Shown here in pieces: positions 1-4,940 of a stretch of 8,974 nucleotides of DNA. Origin of the DNA: JAHEJX01 sp041605955 (lineage in GTDB: Bacteria > Actinomycetota > Acidimicrobiia > Spongiisociales > UBA5794); NCBI GenBank assembly GCA_041605955.1, contig JBFIXI010000107.1, positions 1-8,974 of the forward strand. The letters are read 5' to 3'. Within the stretch, counting starts at the first letter, position 1; every line of letters starts with the position of its first letter. The notes under the pieces are model-generated. The model saw only the letters and a program-made list of their open reading frames with translations. It was not told the origin of the DNA and ran no database searches. The position numbers were made by a program, and so were the translations under genes.

Positions 1-225
1 CAATGCAAGCGCGTTCATCTCTGCGTGCGCGAGCTGCGTGCCCTGCAGCGGATCGGGCCCGCCCGGTGGGTCGTACACGCGATTCCGTCCCTGAGAAAGG
101 ACTTCGTTGTCGCTCGCAACCACTGCGCCGACCGGGAGGTCTCTTCGGCCGAGCGACGACGATGCCTGCGCGAGGCTCAGTCGAAAGCGACGGTCGAGTC
201 GCTCCCAGGCGGTACCGAGGTCCAT
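1..225 (-). CDS. Nucleoside/deoxycytidylate deaminase-family protein, N-terminal part (continues beyond left edge)
   Basis: Reading the minus strand from the ATG at 225 gives 75 codons, open to the window edge. Seen: an N-terminal helix-like segment (residues 5-27), then PVGAVVASDNEVLSQGRNRV (31-50), a Gly/Pro-rich turn, and HAEMNAL (67-73). Known for the family: in cytidine/deoxycytidylate/TadA-type deaminases the His of HAE binds zinc and the Glu shuttles protons; here these are H67 and E69. The PCxxC zinc motif would lie outside the window. The family hydrolytically deaminates a base, nucleoside or nucleotide; the substrate cannot be decided from this part. An in-frame TGA lies upstream with no other ATG or GTG between it and 225, which fixes this start, although no clear Shine-Dalgarno is visible. 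The frame differs from that of the glycosylase-like remnant just upstream. Confidence 0.85.
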   Translation of the reverse strand, partial: MDLGTAWERLDRRFRLSLAQASSSLGRRDLPVGAVVASDNEVLSQGRNRVYDPPGGPDPLQGTQLAHAEMNALAL

Positions 226-277
226 CGCCGCATCGTAGGACCGCGCAGGTTGCCGAGGATGCGTCGATATCGCTGGA

Positions 278-421
278 TGCGCTCAGGCCTAGGTTGATCC
301 CGACGAACAGCAGACGCAGGCCGGGCCCGACAAGATCGGGCCCCGACGCGTCGCGGAAGGATCCGAGATACCCGGGACGTGGAACCCATGCCGCCCGACT
401 GCATCCGTTCAGCCGGCACAT
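278..421 (-). pseudogene. Remnant of a MUG/TDG-type mismatch-specific (uracil) DNA glycosylase, N-terminal motif only
   Basis: From the ATG at 421 the minus strand reads 48 codons that include RPGYLGSFRD (residues 15-24) and DLVGPGLRLLFVGINLGLSA (29-48). From memory of the family, E. coli Mug starts with an APGLRVVFCGINPGLSSA segment, whose Asn helps activate the water at the glycosidic bond, and mycobacterial relatives read similarly. The match is strong across about 20 residues. The usual GINPG is GINLG here, and the following HFA.PGNRFW motif is absent; the frame runs on as unrelated Ser/Arg/Pro-rich sequence overlapping the deaminase in another frame. No glycosylase C-terminus is seen in the other two minus-strand frames. 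I read this as a truncated or decayed gene. A perfect 8-bp hairpin (323-330 with 336-343, loop CAAGA) lies inside it. Short chance similarity remains possible. Confidence 0.5.
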
Positions 422-448
422 GTTTGAGTCACGCCGATTCTGGGCAGG

Positions 449-472
449 CCTCTCCGAACTGAGTCGGAGAGG
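449..472 (+). promoter_or_regulatory. Hairpin that buries the ribosome-binding site of the 88-residue gene
   Basis: CCTCTCCGA (449-457) and TCGGAGAGG (464-472) form a perfect 9-bp stem with the loop ACTGAG. The 3' arm contains GGAGAGG (466-472), the Shine-Dalgarno candidate for the ATG at 478, five bases away. In this fold the ribosome-binding site is paired, so the hairpin could limit translation. Alternatively it is only a 5' stabilising hairpin. The pairing is seen directly; the control role is inference. Confidence 0.5.
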
Positions 473-477
473 AAAGA

Positions 478-744
478 ATGCAGCCCATCATCATCGATCT
501 GACGCAAGGCTGGCACGGTGCAGCAGAACTGAGCGACGGAGTTCTCTACTACCTGCTCAATCTCGTTCTCTCCGAGCTGGCAATCCGATCTGATGTCCAA
601 CATCTGGAGCAGTCGGTAGCGGGGCTGTTCGCCGTGCGGTTCGCCAACCCTGACTTTGTCGAGGAACTGCGCACAGAGCGGGATATGTTGAACTTCGCCG
701 CCGAGGTGATGGCCGACATCCGCAGTCTCCCGGCAGCCTCGTAG
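478..744 (+). CDS. Small hypothetical protein, 88 residues
   Basis: I do not recognise this protein. The ATG at 478 follows GGAGAGGAAAG with good spacing, and codons mostly end in G or C as in the neighbouring genes, which supports a real gene. The product has a hydrophobic stretch YYLLNLVLSELAI (residues 24-36) that looks like an amphipathic helix more than a membrane segment, a middle rich in Glu, Val and Phe, and an acidic helical C-terminus with MLNFAAEVMADI. No signal peptide, cysteines or metal-binding motif is visible. It looks like a small, mainly helical, cytosolic protein. It stands alone, divergent from the deaminase and convergent with the tRNA operon. Its ribosome-binding site lies in a hairpin, so translation may be controlled. 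A non-coding frame cannot be fully excluded. Confidence 0.6.
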   Translation: MQPIIIDLTQGWHGAAELSDGVLYYLLNLVLSELAIRSDVQHLEQSVAGLFAVRFANPDFVEELRTERDMLNFAAEVMADIRSLPAAS

Positions 745-807
745 GCCAAGCAAAACCTGCGTATGTGAATGAAGCGAGGGCAGCCAACGCCGCCAGGCAA
801 ACAAGCA

Positions 808-828
808 CGAGTTCGCCAGGTGAACTCG
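808..828. other. Small 7-bp hairpin beside the large tRNA-operon terminator hairpin
   Basis: CGAGTTC (808-814) pairs with GAACTCG (822-828) around the loop GCCAGGT. It lies three bases from the 21-bp hairpin, so transcripts from either side would carry two stems in series. It may support termination; there is no U-tract. Confidence 0.4.
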
Positions 829-831
829 GAA

Positions 832-876
832 CGGACTTGGTGGAGGGCAGCCAAAGGCTGCCCTCCACCAAGTCCG
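832..876. terminator. Perfect 21-bp hairpin between convergent genes, likely terminator of the tRNA operon
   Basis: Bases 832-852 and 856-876 are exact reverse complements around an AAA loop (TTT on the minus strand). The stem begins two bases past the 3' end of tRNA-Phe and also lies about 90 bases past the stop of the 88-residue gene, so it can act on both converging transcripts. No T-run follows on either strand; terminators without U-tracts are often proposed in actinobacteria. It could also be a 3' end-processing or stability element for the tRNA precursor. Confidence 0.65.
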
Positions 877-878
877 CG

Positions 879-951
879 TGGTCAGGGACGGCGTCGATCC
901 GTCGACCTCTGGTTTTTCAGACCAGCGCTCTACCAACTGAGCTACCTGACC
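879..951 (-). tRNA. tRNA-Phe (anticodon GAA)
   Basis: The minus strand folds as a full cloverleaf of 73 nt. The acceptor GGTCAGG (951-945) pairs perfectly with CCTGACC, the D-arm has GCTCAGTTGGTAGAGC, the anticodon stem CTGGT/ACCAG holds the loop CTGAAAA with anticodon GAA, and the T-arm has GGATCGACGCC, a slight variant of the usual TTCGA. The discriminator is A. CCA is not encoded, so it would be added after transcription. It is the last gene of the Glu-Asp-Phe operon. Confidence 0.97.
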
Positions 952-971
952 GTGGGCTCTCGGGGATGTGG

Positions 972-1020
972 GCCCCGATAGCCCGGGGCGCCGAGACTGC
1001 GCAGTCTGGACTGCGCAGTC
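972..1020. repeat. Tandem copies of a 12-bp palindrome, plus a 6-bp hairpin, in the Phe-Asp tRNA spacer
   Basis: GACTGCGCAGTC, itself a perfect palindrome, occurs at 995-1006 and again at 1009-1020, separated by TG. The two copies can pair as one long stem or each fold or dimerise alone. Next to them GCCCCG (972-977) pairs with CGGGGC (984-989). In the tRNA precursor these stems lie between Asp and Phe and may guide RNase cleavage or partly terminate transcription. The repeats are seen; the function is inference. Confidence 0.6.
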
Positions 1021-1026
1021 GGCACC

Positions 1027-1104
1027 TGGCGGGAGCGACGGGATTTGAACCCGCGACCTCCGGCTTGACAGGCCGGCGTGAACTCCAGACTTCACCACGC
1101 CCCC
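1027..1104 (-). tRNA. tRNA-Asp (anticodon GTC)
   Basis: The minus strand forms a complete cloverleaf. The acceptor GGGGGCG (1104-1098) pairs with CGCTCCC with one G-U pair, the anticodon stem CCGGC/GCCGG holds the loop CTGTCAA (anticodon GTC), and the T-loop is the canonical TTCAAAT. The discriminator is G, as expected for Asp identity, and the next three bases (1029-1027) read CCA, so the 3' end appears to be encoded, unlike in its two neighbours. Without CCA the gene ends at 1030. Confidence 0.97.
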
Positions 1105-1111
1105 GTGCGCT

Positions 1112-1131
1112 CGGGTCGACCTACCGACCCG
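1112..1131. other. 7-bp hairpin in the Asp-Glu tRNA spacer
   Basis: CGGGTCG (1112-1118) pairs with CGACCCG (1125-1131) around ACCTAC, just upstream of tRNA-Asp in the transcript. It is probably a processing or spacer structure of the polycistronic tRNA precursor. Confidence 0.4.
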
Positions 1132-1209
1132 CTTCATATTCGGCTGTCCTCGACCGCCTCTCTGAATTGTCAACCCTTCGGGATTGTCACTCTTGGCTTG
1201 CGTGGGCAG

Positions 1210-1282
1210 TGCCCCCAAGGGAATTCGAATCCCTGTTGCCGCCTTGAAAGGGCGGAGTCCTAGGCCGCTAGACGATGGGGGC
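1210..1282 (-). tRNA. tRNA-Glu (anticodon TTC)
   Basis: The 73-nt minus-strand sequence has the acceptor GCCCCCA/TGGGGGC with perfect pairing, a D-arm with GTCTAGCGGCCTAGGAC, the anticodon stem CCGCC/GGCGG with the loop CTTTCAA (anticodon TTC), and the T-arm AGGGATTCGAATTCCCT. The discriminator is A and CCA is not encoded. It is the first gene of the Glu-Asp-Phe operon, a gene order I know from actinobacteria such as mycobacteria. Confidence 0.97.
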
Positions 1283-1653
1283 TCGGGCGGGGATATTAAC
1301 CCTTACCGAGCGTCGAACGACCGCGGACCGGATGGTCGATTATAGGCGACCGCTTAGCCGGCGGGCTCGTCTAATCTGCCGTCACTACGGACCTCGCCAG
1401 GACGGAACATGGGCGGGGCACGAGCCCGGCGGCTCACACGTACGCGGCACCTGCAACTTGGGCACTGGCAGGACGGCCTGACTAGTGCGTTGTAGCGCCG
1501 ACTCAATGCCTCCCCCCAAAACGGGTCAGCTTTCGTATAGTTGGCCGTGGACCGGCCAGGGCGCTGCGTCCGGTAGGCAATACTTCGCGGTCGACCTATG
1601 ACCCATGTCTGGGGGGTCGGTGCGGATAGGACAATCAAAGGGAAGTAGGAGTA
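1283..1653. other. Intergenic region between the divergent tRNA operon and RTX-like gene
   Basis: This stretch of about 370 bases has no convincing gene. It holds the tRNA promoter at its left end. For the plus-strand RTX-like gene the best -10-like element is TATAGT at 1536-1541, but no matching -35 is seen. A weak stem ACCGG/CCGGT (1551-1555 with 1570-1574) and a run GGGGGG (1611-1616) lie in the presumed long leader. I could not match the leader to a riboswitch class I know. Confidence 0.5.
1339..1344 (-). promoter_or_regulatory. -10 element of the tRNA Glu-Asp-Phe operon promoter
   Basis: The minus strand reads CGCCTATAATCGACC, containing a consensus TATAAT at 1344-1339. Transcription would start near 1332, giving a leader of about 50 bases before tRNA-Glu. 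No good TTGACA-like -35 box lies at the 16-18 base spacing, so activity would rest on the perfect -10 element. Confidence 0.6.
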
Positions 1654-2808
1654 ATGGCCAGATCACGCATGGCTACGGTTCTCGCTGCCGGAGTGCTCGC
1701 CATCGGGCTCGTGCCCGGCATCGCTGGCGCCGCGGCGGGCTGCAACGGACTGACACCCACCCACTTCGGCACTGCCGGTGACGACGTCATCGACGGAACC
1801 GAGGGCGACGACGTAATCGTCGGCCGGGGCGGCAACGACACCATCAACGGGCTCGGCGGCAACGACACCATCTGCGGTGGCGCCGGCAACGACGTCATCG
1901 ACGGCGGCACGGGCAACGACTGGATCCTTGCCGGACCCGGCAAGTCGAAGCTGGCCGACAACGACATCGTTCAGGGTGGCGGCGGCGTCGACATGATCAT
2001 GGGAGGCAAGGGAGCCGACAACCTCAAGGGTGGTCTCGGCAACGACGTCATCAAGGGCGGCAACGGGCCGGACACCCTGGCGGGCGGCGACGGTGACGAC
2101 ACCCTGCTGGGACAGAAGCGAGCCGACACCTTGTTCGGCGGACCCGGCAACGACACGTTGAGCGGCAACCTGGGTATCGATCGCATCAACGGTGCCGACG
2201 GCGCCGATACGATCGACGGTGGCCCCGGTGCCGACACGGCAACCTACGGCAACGCATCGGTTGCGGTGGTAGTCAACTTGGCCACCGGAACGGCAACGGG
2301 CGGCGGCGGCAACGACCAGCTCACGAACGTCGAGAATGCGACCGGTTCGGCCTTCGACGACACGTTCACGGGTGATGCCAAGGCCAACGTGTTCCACGGC
2401 GCAGGGGGCAACGACACGATGCTCGGCGGCGACGGTAACGACACCCTCAACGGTGACGAAGGCAACGACGAACTCGACGGTGAGGGCGGAGCCGACCTGA
2501 TTCGCGGCCATGACGGCGACGACATAATGGTCGGCGGCGACGGAGACGACACCCTCAACGGCCTCGGCGGCAACGACACCGCATCCGGCGGCCTCGGCAA
2601 CGACCTCCTCAACGGAGGGATGGGGGCCGACACCATGTCTGGAGACGCCGGCAATGACATCATCAACGGCCATCTCGACGATGACACGCTGAGCGGTGGC
2701 GCCGGCGATGACATCCTCGACGGCGGGCAAGGCTTCGACTCGCTCGATGGGGGGCCGGACCTAGACACTTGCTCCGACGGCGAAGTGGTCGTCAACTGTG
2801 AGGCGTGA
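1654..2808 (+). CDS. Secreted RTX-like calcium-binding repeat protein, 384 residues
   Basis: The protein starts with a Sec signal peptide: basic MARSR, a hydrophobic core at residues 7-22, and likely cleavage in GIAGAAAG (after about A26). Almost all the rest is GGxGxDxhx nonapeptides, the hemolysin-type calcium-binding repeat that folds as a parallel beta-roll with Ca2+ bound in the Gly/Asp turns. There are two repeat blocks, about 40-198 and 242-372, split by a non-repeat segment (199-241, VAVVVNLATGTATG...LTNVENATGS) of a kind common between such blocks. Cysteines C30, C74, C373 and C382 frame the arrays and could form disulfides outside the cell. There is no enzymatic domain, LPXTG motif or membrane anchor, so it is probably released or surface-associated and structural. 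AGGAG lies two bases before the ATG, unusually close; GGAAG eight bases before may be the real ribosome-binding site. The gene has its own terminator and is probably monocistronic. The ligand and role are unknown. Confidence 0.9.
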   Translation: MARSRMATVLAAGVLAIGLVPGIAGAAAGCNGLTPTHFGTAGDDVIDGTEGDDVIVGRGGNDTINGLGGNDTICGGAGNDVIDGGTGNDWILAGPGKSKLADNDIVQGGGGVDMIMGGKGADNLKGGLGNDVIKGGNGPDTLAGGDGDDTLLGQKRADTLFGGPGNDTLSGNLGIDRINGADGADTIDGGPGADTATYGNASVAVVVNLATGTATGGGGNDQLTNVENATGSAFDDTFTGDAKANVFHGAGGNDTMLGGDGNDTLNGDEGNDELDGEGGADLIRGHDGDDIMVGGDGDDTLNGLGGNDTASGGLGNDLLNGGMGADTMSGDAGNDIINGHLDDDTLSGGAGDDILDGGQGFDSLDGGPDLDTCSDGEVVVNCEA

Positions 2809-2828
2809 GGCCTGACTGACTGCCAGTA

Positions 2829-2872
2829 CAACGAGGAAGGGGCTCCACGCAGCGGAGCCCCTTTCTTCGTTG
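2829..2872 (+). terminator. Rho-independent terminator of the RTX-like gene
   Basis: AAGGGGCTCC (2837-2846) pairs perfectly with GGAGCCCCTT (2854-2863) around ACGCAGC, and flanking CAACGA/TCGTTG extends the stem after a small bulge. A short T-rich stretch TTTCTTCGTT follows. It lies 20 bases after the stop codon. Confidence 0.85.
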
Positions 2873-2876
2873 CCGA

Positions 2877-2882
2877 TACGCT
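2877..2882 (+). promoter_or_regulatory. Possible -10 element for a leaderless transcript of the enolase-superfamily gene
   Basis: TACGCT fits the TANNNT pattern and ends nine bases before the ATG at 2892, which would place the transcription start at or next to the start codon. No Shine-Dalgarno is visible before this ATG, which agrees with leaderless translation, common in actinobacteria. No -35 is recognised. Confidence 0.3.
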
Positions 2883-2891
2883 GTCCCACCG

Positions 2892-4010
2892 ATGAACGAC
2901 ATCACGCTGAAACGCATCGAGCTACGCCAGGTGGCGATGAGCTCGCGACGGCCGCATGTGGCGGTCCACGGGACTATCGATGAGCGCATCGTCATCATCG
3001 CCCGGGTGTGGGACGCCGCCACCGTGTACGGATGGGGAGAATGCGTGGCCTTTCCCACCGCCGGCTATCTGGCGGAGACGGTGGCCGGCGCGTGGGACGC
3101 GTTGAAGACCGGCATCGTTCCTGCGGTCCACAACAGGCGCTTCGATTCTCCCGACGTCTTGGCCGACTACCTGGCGGGGGCCATGCCGCAAAGCCCCGTG
3201 GCGGCCGCAACCATTGAGATGGCTGCTTGGGATCTACTAGCAAGACGCCAAGGCCGCAGTCTGAGCAACCTGATTGGCGGCAACCGGAGCAACATTCCCG
3301 CGGGTAAGACGATTGGGCTGCTGAGAGAGCCCCAGAATCTCCGCCGGCTGGTTGAAGAGGCGCGCCGCGCCGGGTATCAGCGCGTCAAGGTGAAGGTGGA
3401 ACCGAAGCGCGCTCTGACATCGGCTGTGGAGGCGGTCCAGGCTGCCGCCGGCGTCCCGGTGGTAGCCGACGCCAACGCGGCGTTCACCCCCACCGACCTG
3501 CAGCGATTGCGCGAGCTAGACGCCGCCGGTTTGGCATGGATCGAGCAGCCGTACGCCCCAGCGTCACTTCGGGCGACCGCTGAACTGAGCGATTTGCTGT
3601 CCACGCCCATTGCTCTCGACGAGTCGGCTAACACAATGAACGCGGTGGAGCGCATCATCGCATTGACCGCAGCTCGCGCTCTCAGCATCAAGCCGGGGCG
3701 CTTCGGAGGCTTGGCCACCACGCTGCGGATATATCGCAAGGCCAAGGCCGCCGGGTTGAGCCTCTGGATCGGCGGAATGCTCGAGACCGGCATAGGACGC
3801 GCTCACAACCTGGCGCTGGCATCGCTGAATGGCTTCGACCTGCCCGGCGACATGGGACCCAGCGCCGAGTACTGGGAGCAGGATGTGATCACCGAGCCGT
3901 TCGAGATGGTCGCCGGCCACATCGCGGTTCCCGACGGCCCGGGTATCGGCGTCGAAGTCGACGTCGACTACCTGGAGGCGGCGACGGTGCAACGCCACGT
4001 GGTGGGTTGA
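2892..4010 (+). CDS. menC: Enolase-superfamily enzyme: o-succinylbenzoate synthase / N-succinylamino acid racemase
   Basis: The 372-residue product has the N-terminal capping domain (about 1-130, with GWGECVAF at 47-54 and TIEMAAWDLLA at 107-117) followed by the TIM-barrel domain. Catalytic features seen: VKVK (165-168) with K168 as acid/base, metal ligands D193 (VADAN), E218 (WIEQP) and D243 (ALDES), and K267 (SIKPG) as the second acid/base, then GGMLETGIGRA (294-304). The spacing of these residues is nearly that of the well-known Amycolatopsis N-succinylamino acid racemase. The group either dehydrates SHCHC to o-succinylbenzoate in menaquinone synthesis (MenC) or racemises N-succinyl or N-acyl amino acids; many members do both, and sequence alone does not decide. 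No other menaquinone gene is in the window. Leucine dehydrogenase lies about 0.9 kb away, so a part in D-amino-acid use is possible. The start fits the family length. The symbol applies only if it is the OSBS. Confidence 0.85.
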   Translation: MNDITLKRIELRQVAMSSRRPHVAVHGTIDERIVIIARVWDAATVYGWGECVAFPTAGYLAETVAGAWDALKTGIVPAVHNRRFDSPDVLADYLAGAMPQSPVAAATIEMAAWDLLARRQGRSLSNLIGGNRSNIPAGKTIGLLREPQNLRRLVEEARRAGYQRVKVKVEPKRALTSAVEAVQAAAGVPVVADANAAFTPTDLQRLRELDAAGLAWIEQPYAPASLRATAELSDLLSTPIALDESANTMNAVERIIALTAARALSIKPGRFGGLATTLRIYRKAKAAGLSLWIGGMLETGIGRAHNLALASLNGFDLPGDMGPSAEYWEQDVITEPFEMVAGHIAVPDGPGIGVEVDVDYLEAATVQRHVVG

Positions 4011-4056
4011 GATCGAAACCGTCCCCCCAGTTTGCCCGATCCCGAGTCGCGACGCC

Positions 4057-4812
4057 CTAGTTCACATATCCCAGCGCTTGGGCGTGCGCCCAGCGCGACG
4101 CGACGGCGGCGTAGCGCTCCCCGGCCATCTCATAGTCGAGCTCTTCGAGCGCATTCAGCGAGTCATGGACATGGGCAACTGAATCGTCGAAGGCCAACTC
4201 GACGGCCGAGAACAACTCGGCGACCGCTCCGTAATCGAGCTCGACCATTGACTCGCTGGGGAAGTTCTTCAGCCACCGCTCGAGGTCTTCCACTTGCTCG
4301 ACGATGCTGTCGTCGAATCCGGCACGGTCGATGATGGCCACCGCCCGGCTCACCCTTCCCACCGCTGTCTCGATTTCAGTGCGATACCGCACTGAAACGT
4401 CGGCGCCCACGTCGTAGATCTCGCGCTCTTCGGGCGCAAATGCGGCAAACCACCGCAACGGGACGTGCCAAGGCGACGTGAGAATGTGCGACCGAGCCTC
4501 GCCGCGGCCCGACTTCATGTTGGCAAGCTCGTCGGCGGCGCGCTGCACCGCCGCCGGCGGGAGCAACGAAGCTCCCGGATGGGAGCTGCTGAAGGCCAGA
4601 ATCCCCTCGAGCATCCGCAACCTGCCGTGACGCGGGCATACCAGAGTCCGGCCTCCCCACTCGACCTTGAAGACGTCGTCGGCATCGGACTCGGCCCACA
4701 TGAAGTAGCCGTCGGCGCGCACGACATCGCGCCGCCATGGGCTCGCCGCGGTCAAGCGCGCTTCGGCGTGCCGGCTAGGCGAATACACCCGAAGGTAAGC
4801 AGCCGGAATCAT
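4057..4812 (-). CDS. Conserved-looking protein of unknown function, 251 residues
   Basis: I cannot assign a function. The product opens with AAYLRVYSP (residues 4-12), then a spacer, TLVCPRHGRLRMLEGILAF (56-74), TSPWHVPLRWFAAF (112-125), VRYRTEIETAVGRVSRAV (141-158) and VELDYGAVAELF (190-201), with a helical, acidic C-terminus. From memory, actinobacterial hypothetical proteins share the blocks LRVYEP, TWHVPLRWF, RYRTPM and VELDYG, so this seems to be a lineage-typical soluble family, but I cannot confirm a family name. No signal peptide, membrane helix or nucleotide-binding loop is visible, and the single Cys59 makes a metal site unlikely. The ATG at 4812 is the only reasonable start: an in-frame TGA lies about 30 bases upstream. 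No good ribosome-binding site is visible, so the mRNA may be leaderless. It is divergent from the leucine dehydrogenase gene (128-base gap), so the two may share control. Confidence 0.8.
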   Translation of the reverse strand: MIPAAYLRVYSPSRHAEARLTAASPWRRDVVRADGYFMWAESDADDVFKVEWGGRTLVCPRHGRLRMLEGILAFSSSHPGASLLPPAAVQRAADELANMKSGRGEARSHILTSPWHVPLRWFAAFAPEEREIYDVGADVSVRYRTEIETAVGRVSRAVAIIDRAGFDDSIVEQVEDLERWLKNFPSESMVELDYGAVAELFSAVELAFDDSVAHVHDSLNALEELDYEMAGERYAAVASRWAHAQALGYVN

Positions 4813-4876
4813 CAGGGTGCCGATGGTACCGCGTCGCCAGGTTCATCAGACCCGGGCCGTGAATCGGTTTCGCCAT

Positions 4877-4882
4877 TACAAT
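4877..4882 (+). promoter_or_regulatory. Possible -10 element of the leucine dehydrogenase / E1 operon
   Basis: TACAAT is the best -10-like hexamer in the divergent intergenic region. It would give a leader of about 50 bases that contains a small CCCGC/GCGGG hairpin (4900-4904 with 4909-4913). No clear -35 is seen, so the call is weak. Confidence 0.3.
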
Positions 4883-4924
4883 CACGGCAGGCAGGGCCTC
4901 CCGCGCCAGCGGGGCCGCGGATCC

Positions 4925-4931
4925 AAAGGAG
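4925..4931 (+). promoter_or_regulatory. Ribosome-binding site that fixes a TTG start
   Basis: AAAGGAG ends nine bases before TTG at 4941. It is one of the best Shine-Dalgarno matches in the window and decides the non-ATG start of the dehydrogenase. Confidence 0.75.
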
Positions 4932-4940
4932 TTTCCCGCT

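Noticed and set aside
409..1218. Minus-strand open frame of about 269 codons across the small gene and the tRNAs
   Set aside because: It reads through three tRNA genes and the large hairpin; its sequence comes from tRNA arms and GC-rich spacers.
1354..1638. Minus-strand open frame of about 94 codons upstream of the tRNA operon
   Set aside because: It overlaps the tRNA promoter, lacks a ribosome-binding site and has no recognisable features.
1480..1653. Riboswitch in the RTX-gene leader
   Set aside because: Short pieces such as CCGGTAGGCAATAC recall cyclic di-GMP riboswitch segments, but the other conserved parts and their order are missing.
1663..2730. Long minus-strand open frame of about 355 codons opposite the RTX-like gene
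   Set aside because: It mirrors the Gly/Asp repeat codons of the plus strand, giving a low-complexity Val/Ala-rich translation with no family features.
4011..4041. Imperfect stem between the enolase-superfamily gene and the convergent unknown gene
   Set aside because: GATCG-AAAC pairs with GTTT-GCC-CGATC only with a bulge, is AT-weak and has no U-tract, so I do not call it a terminator.
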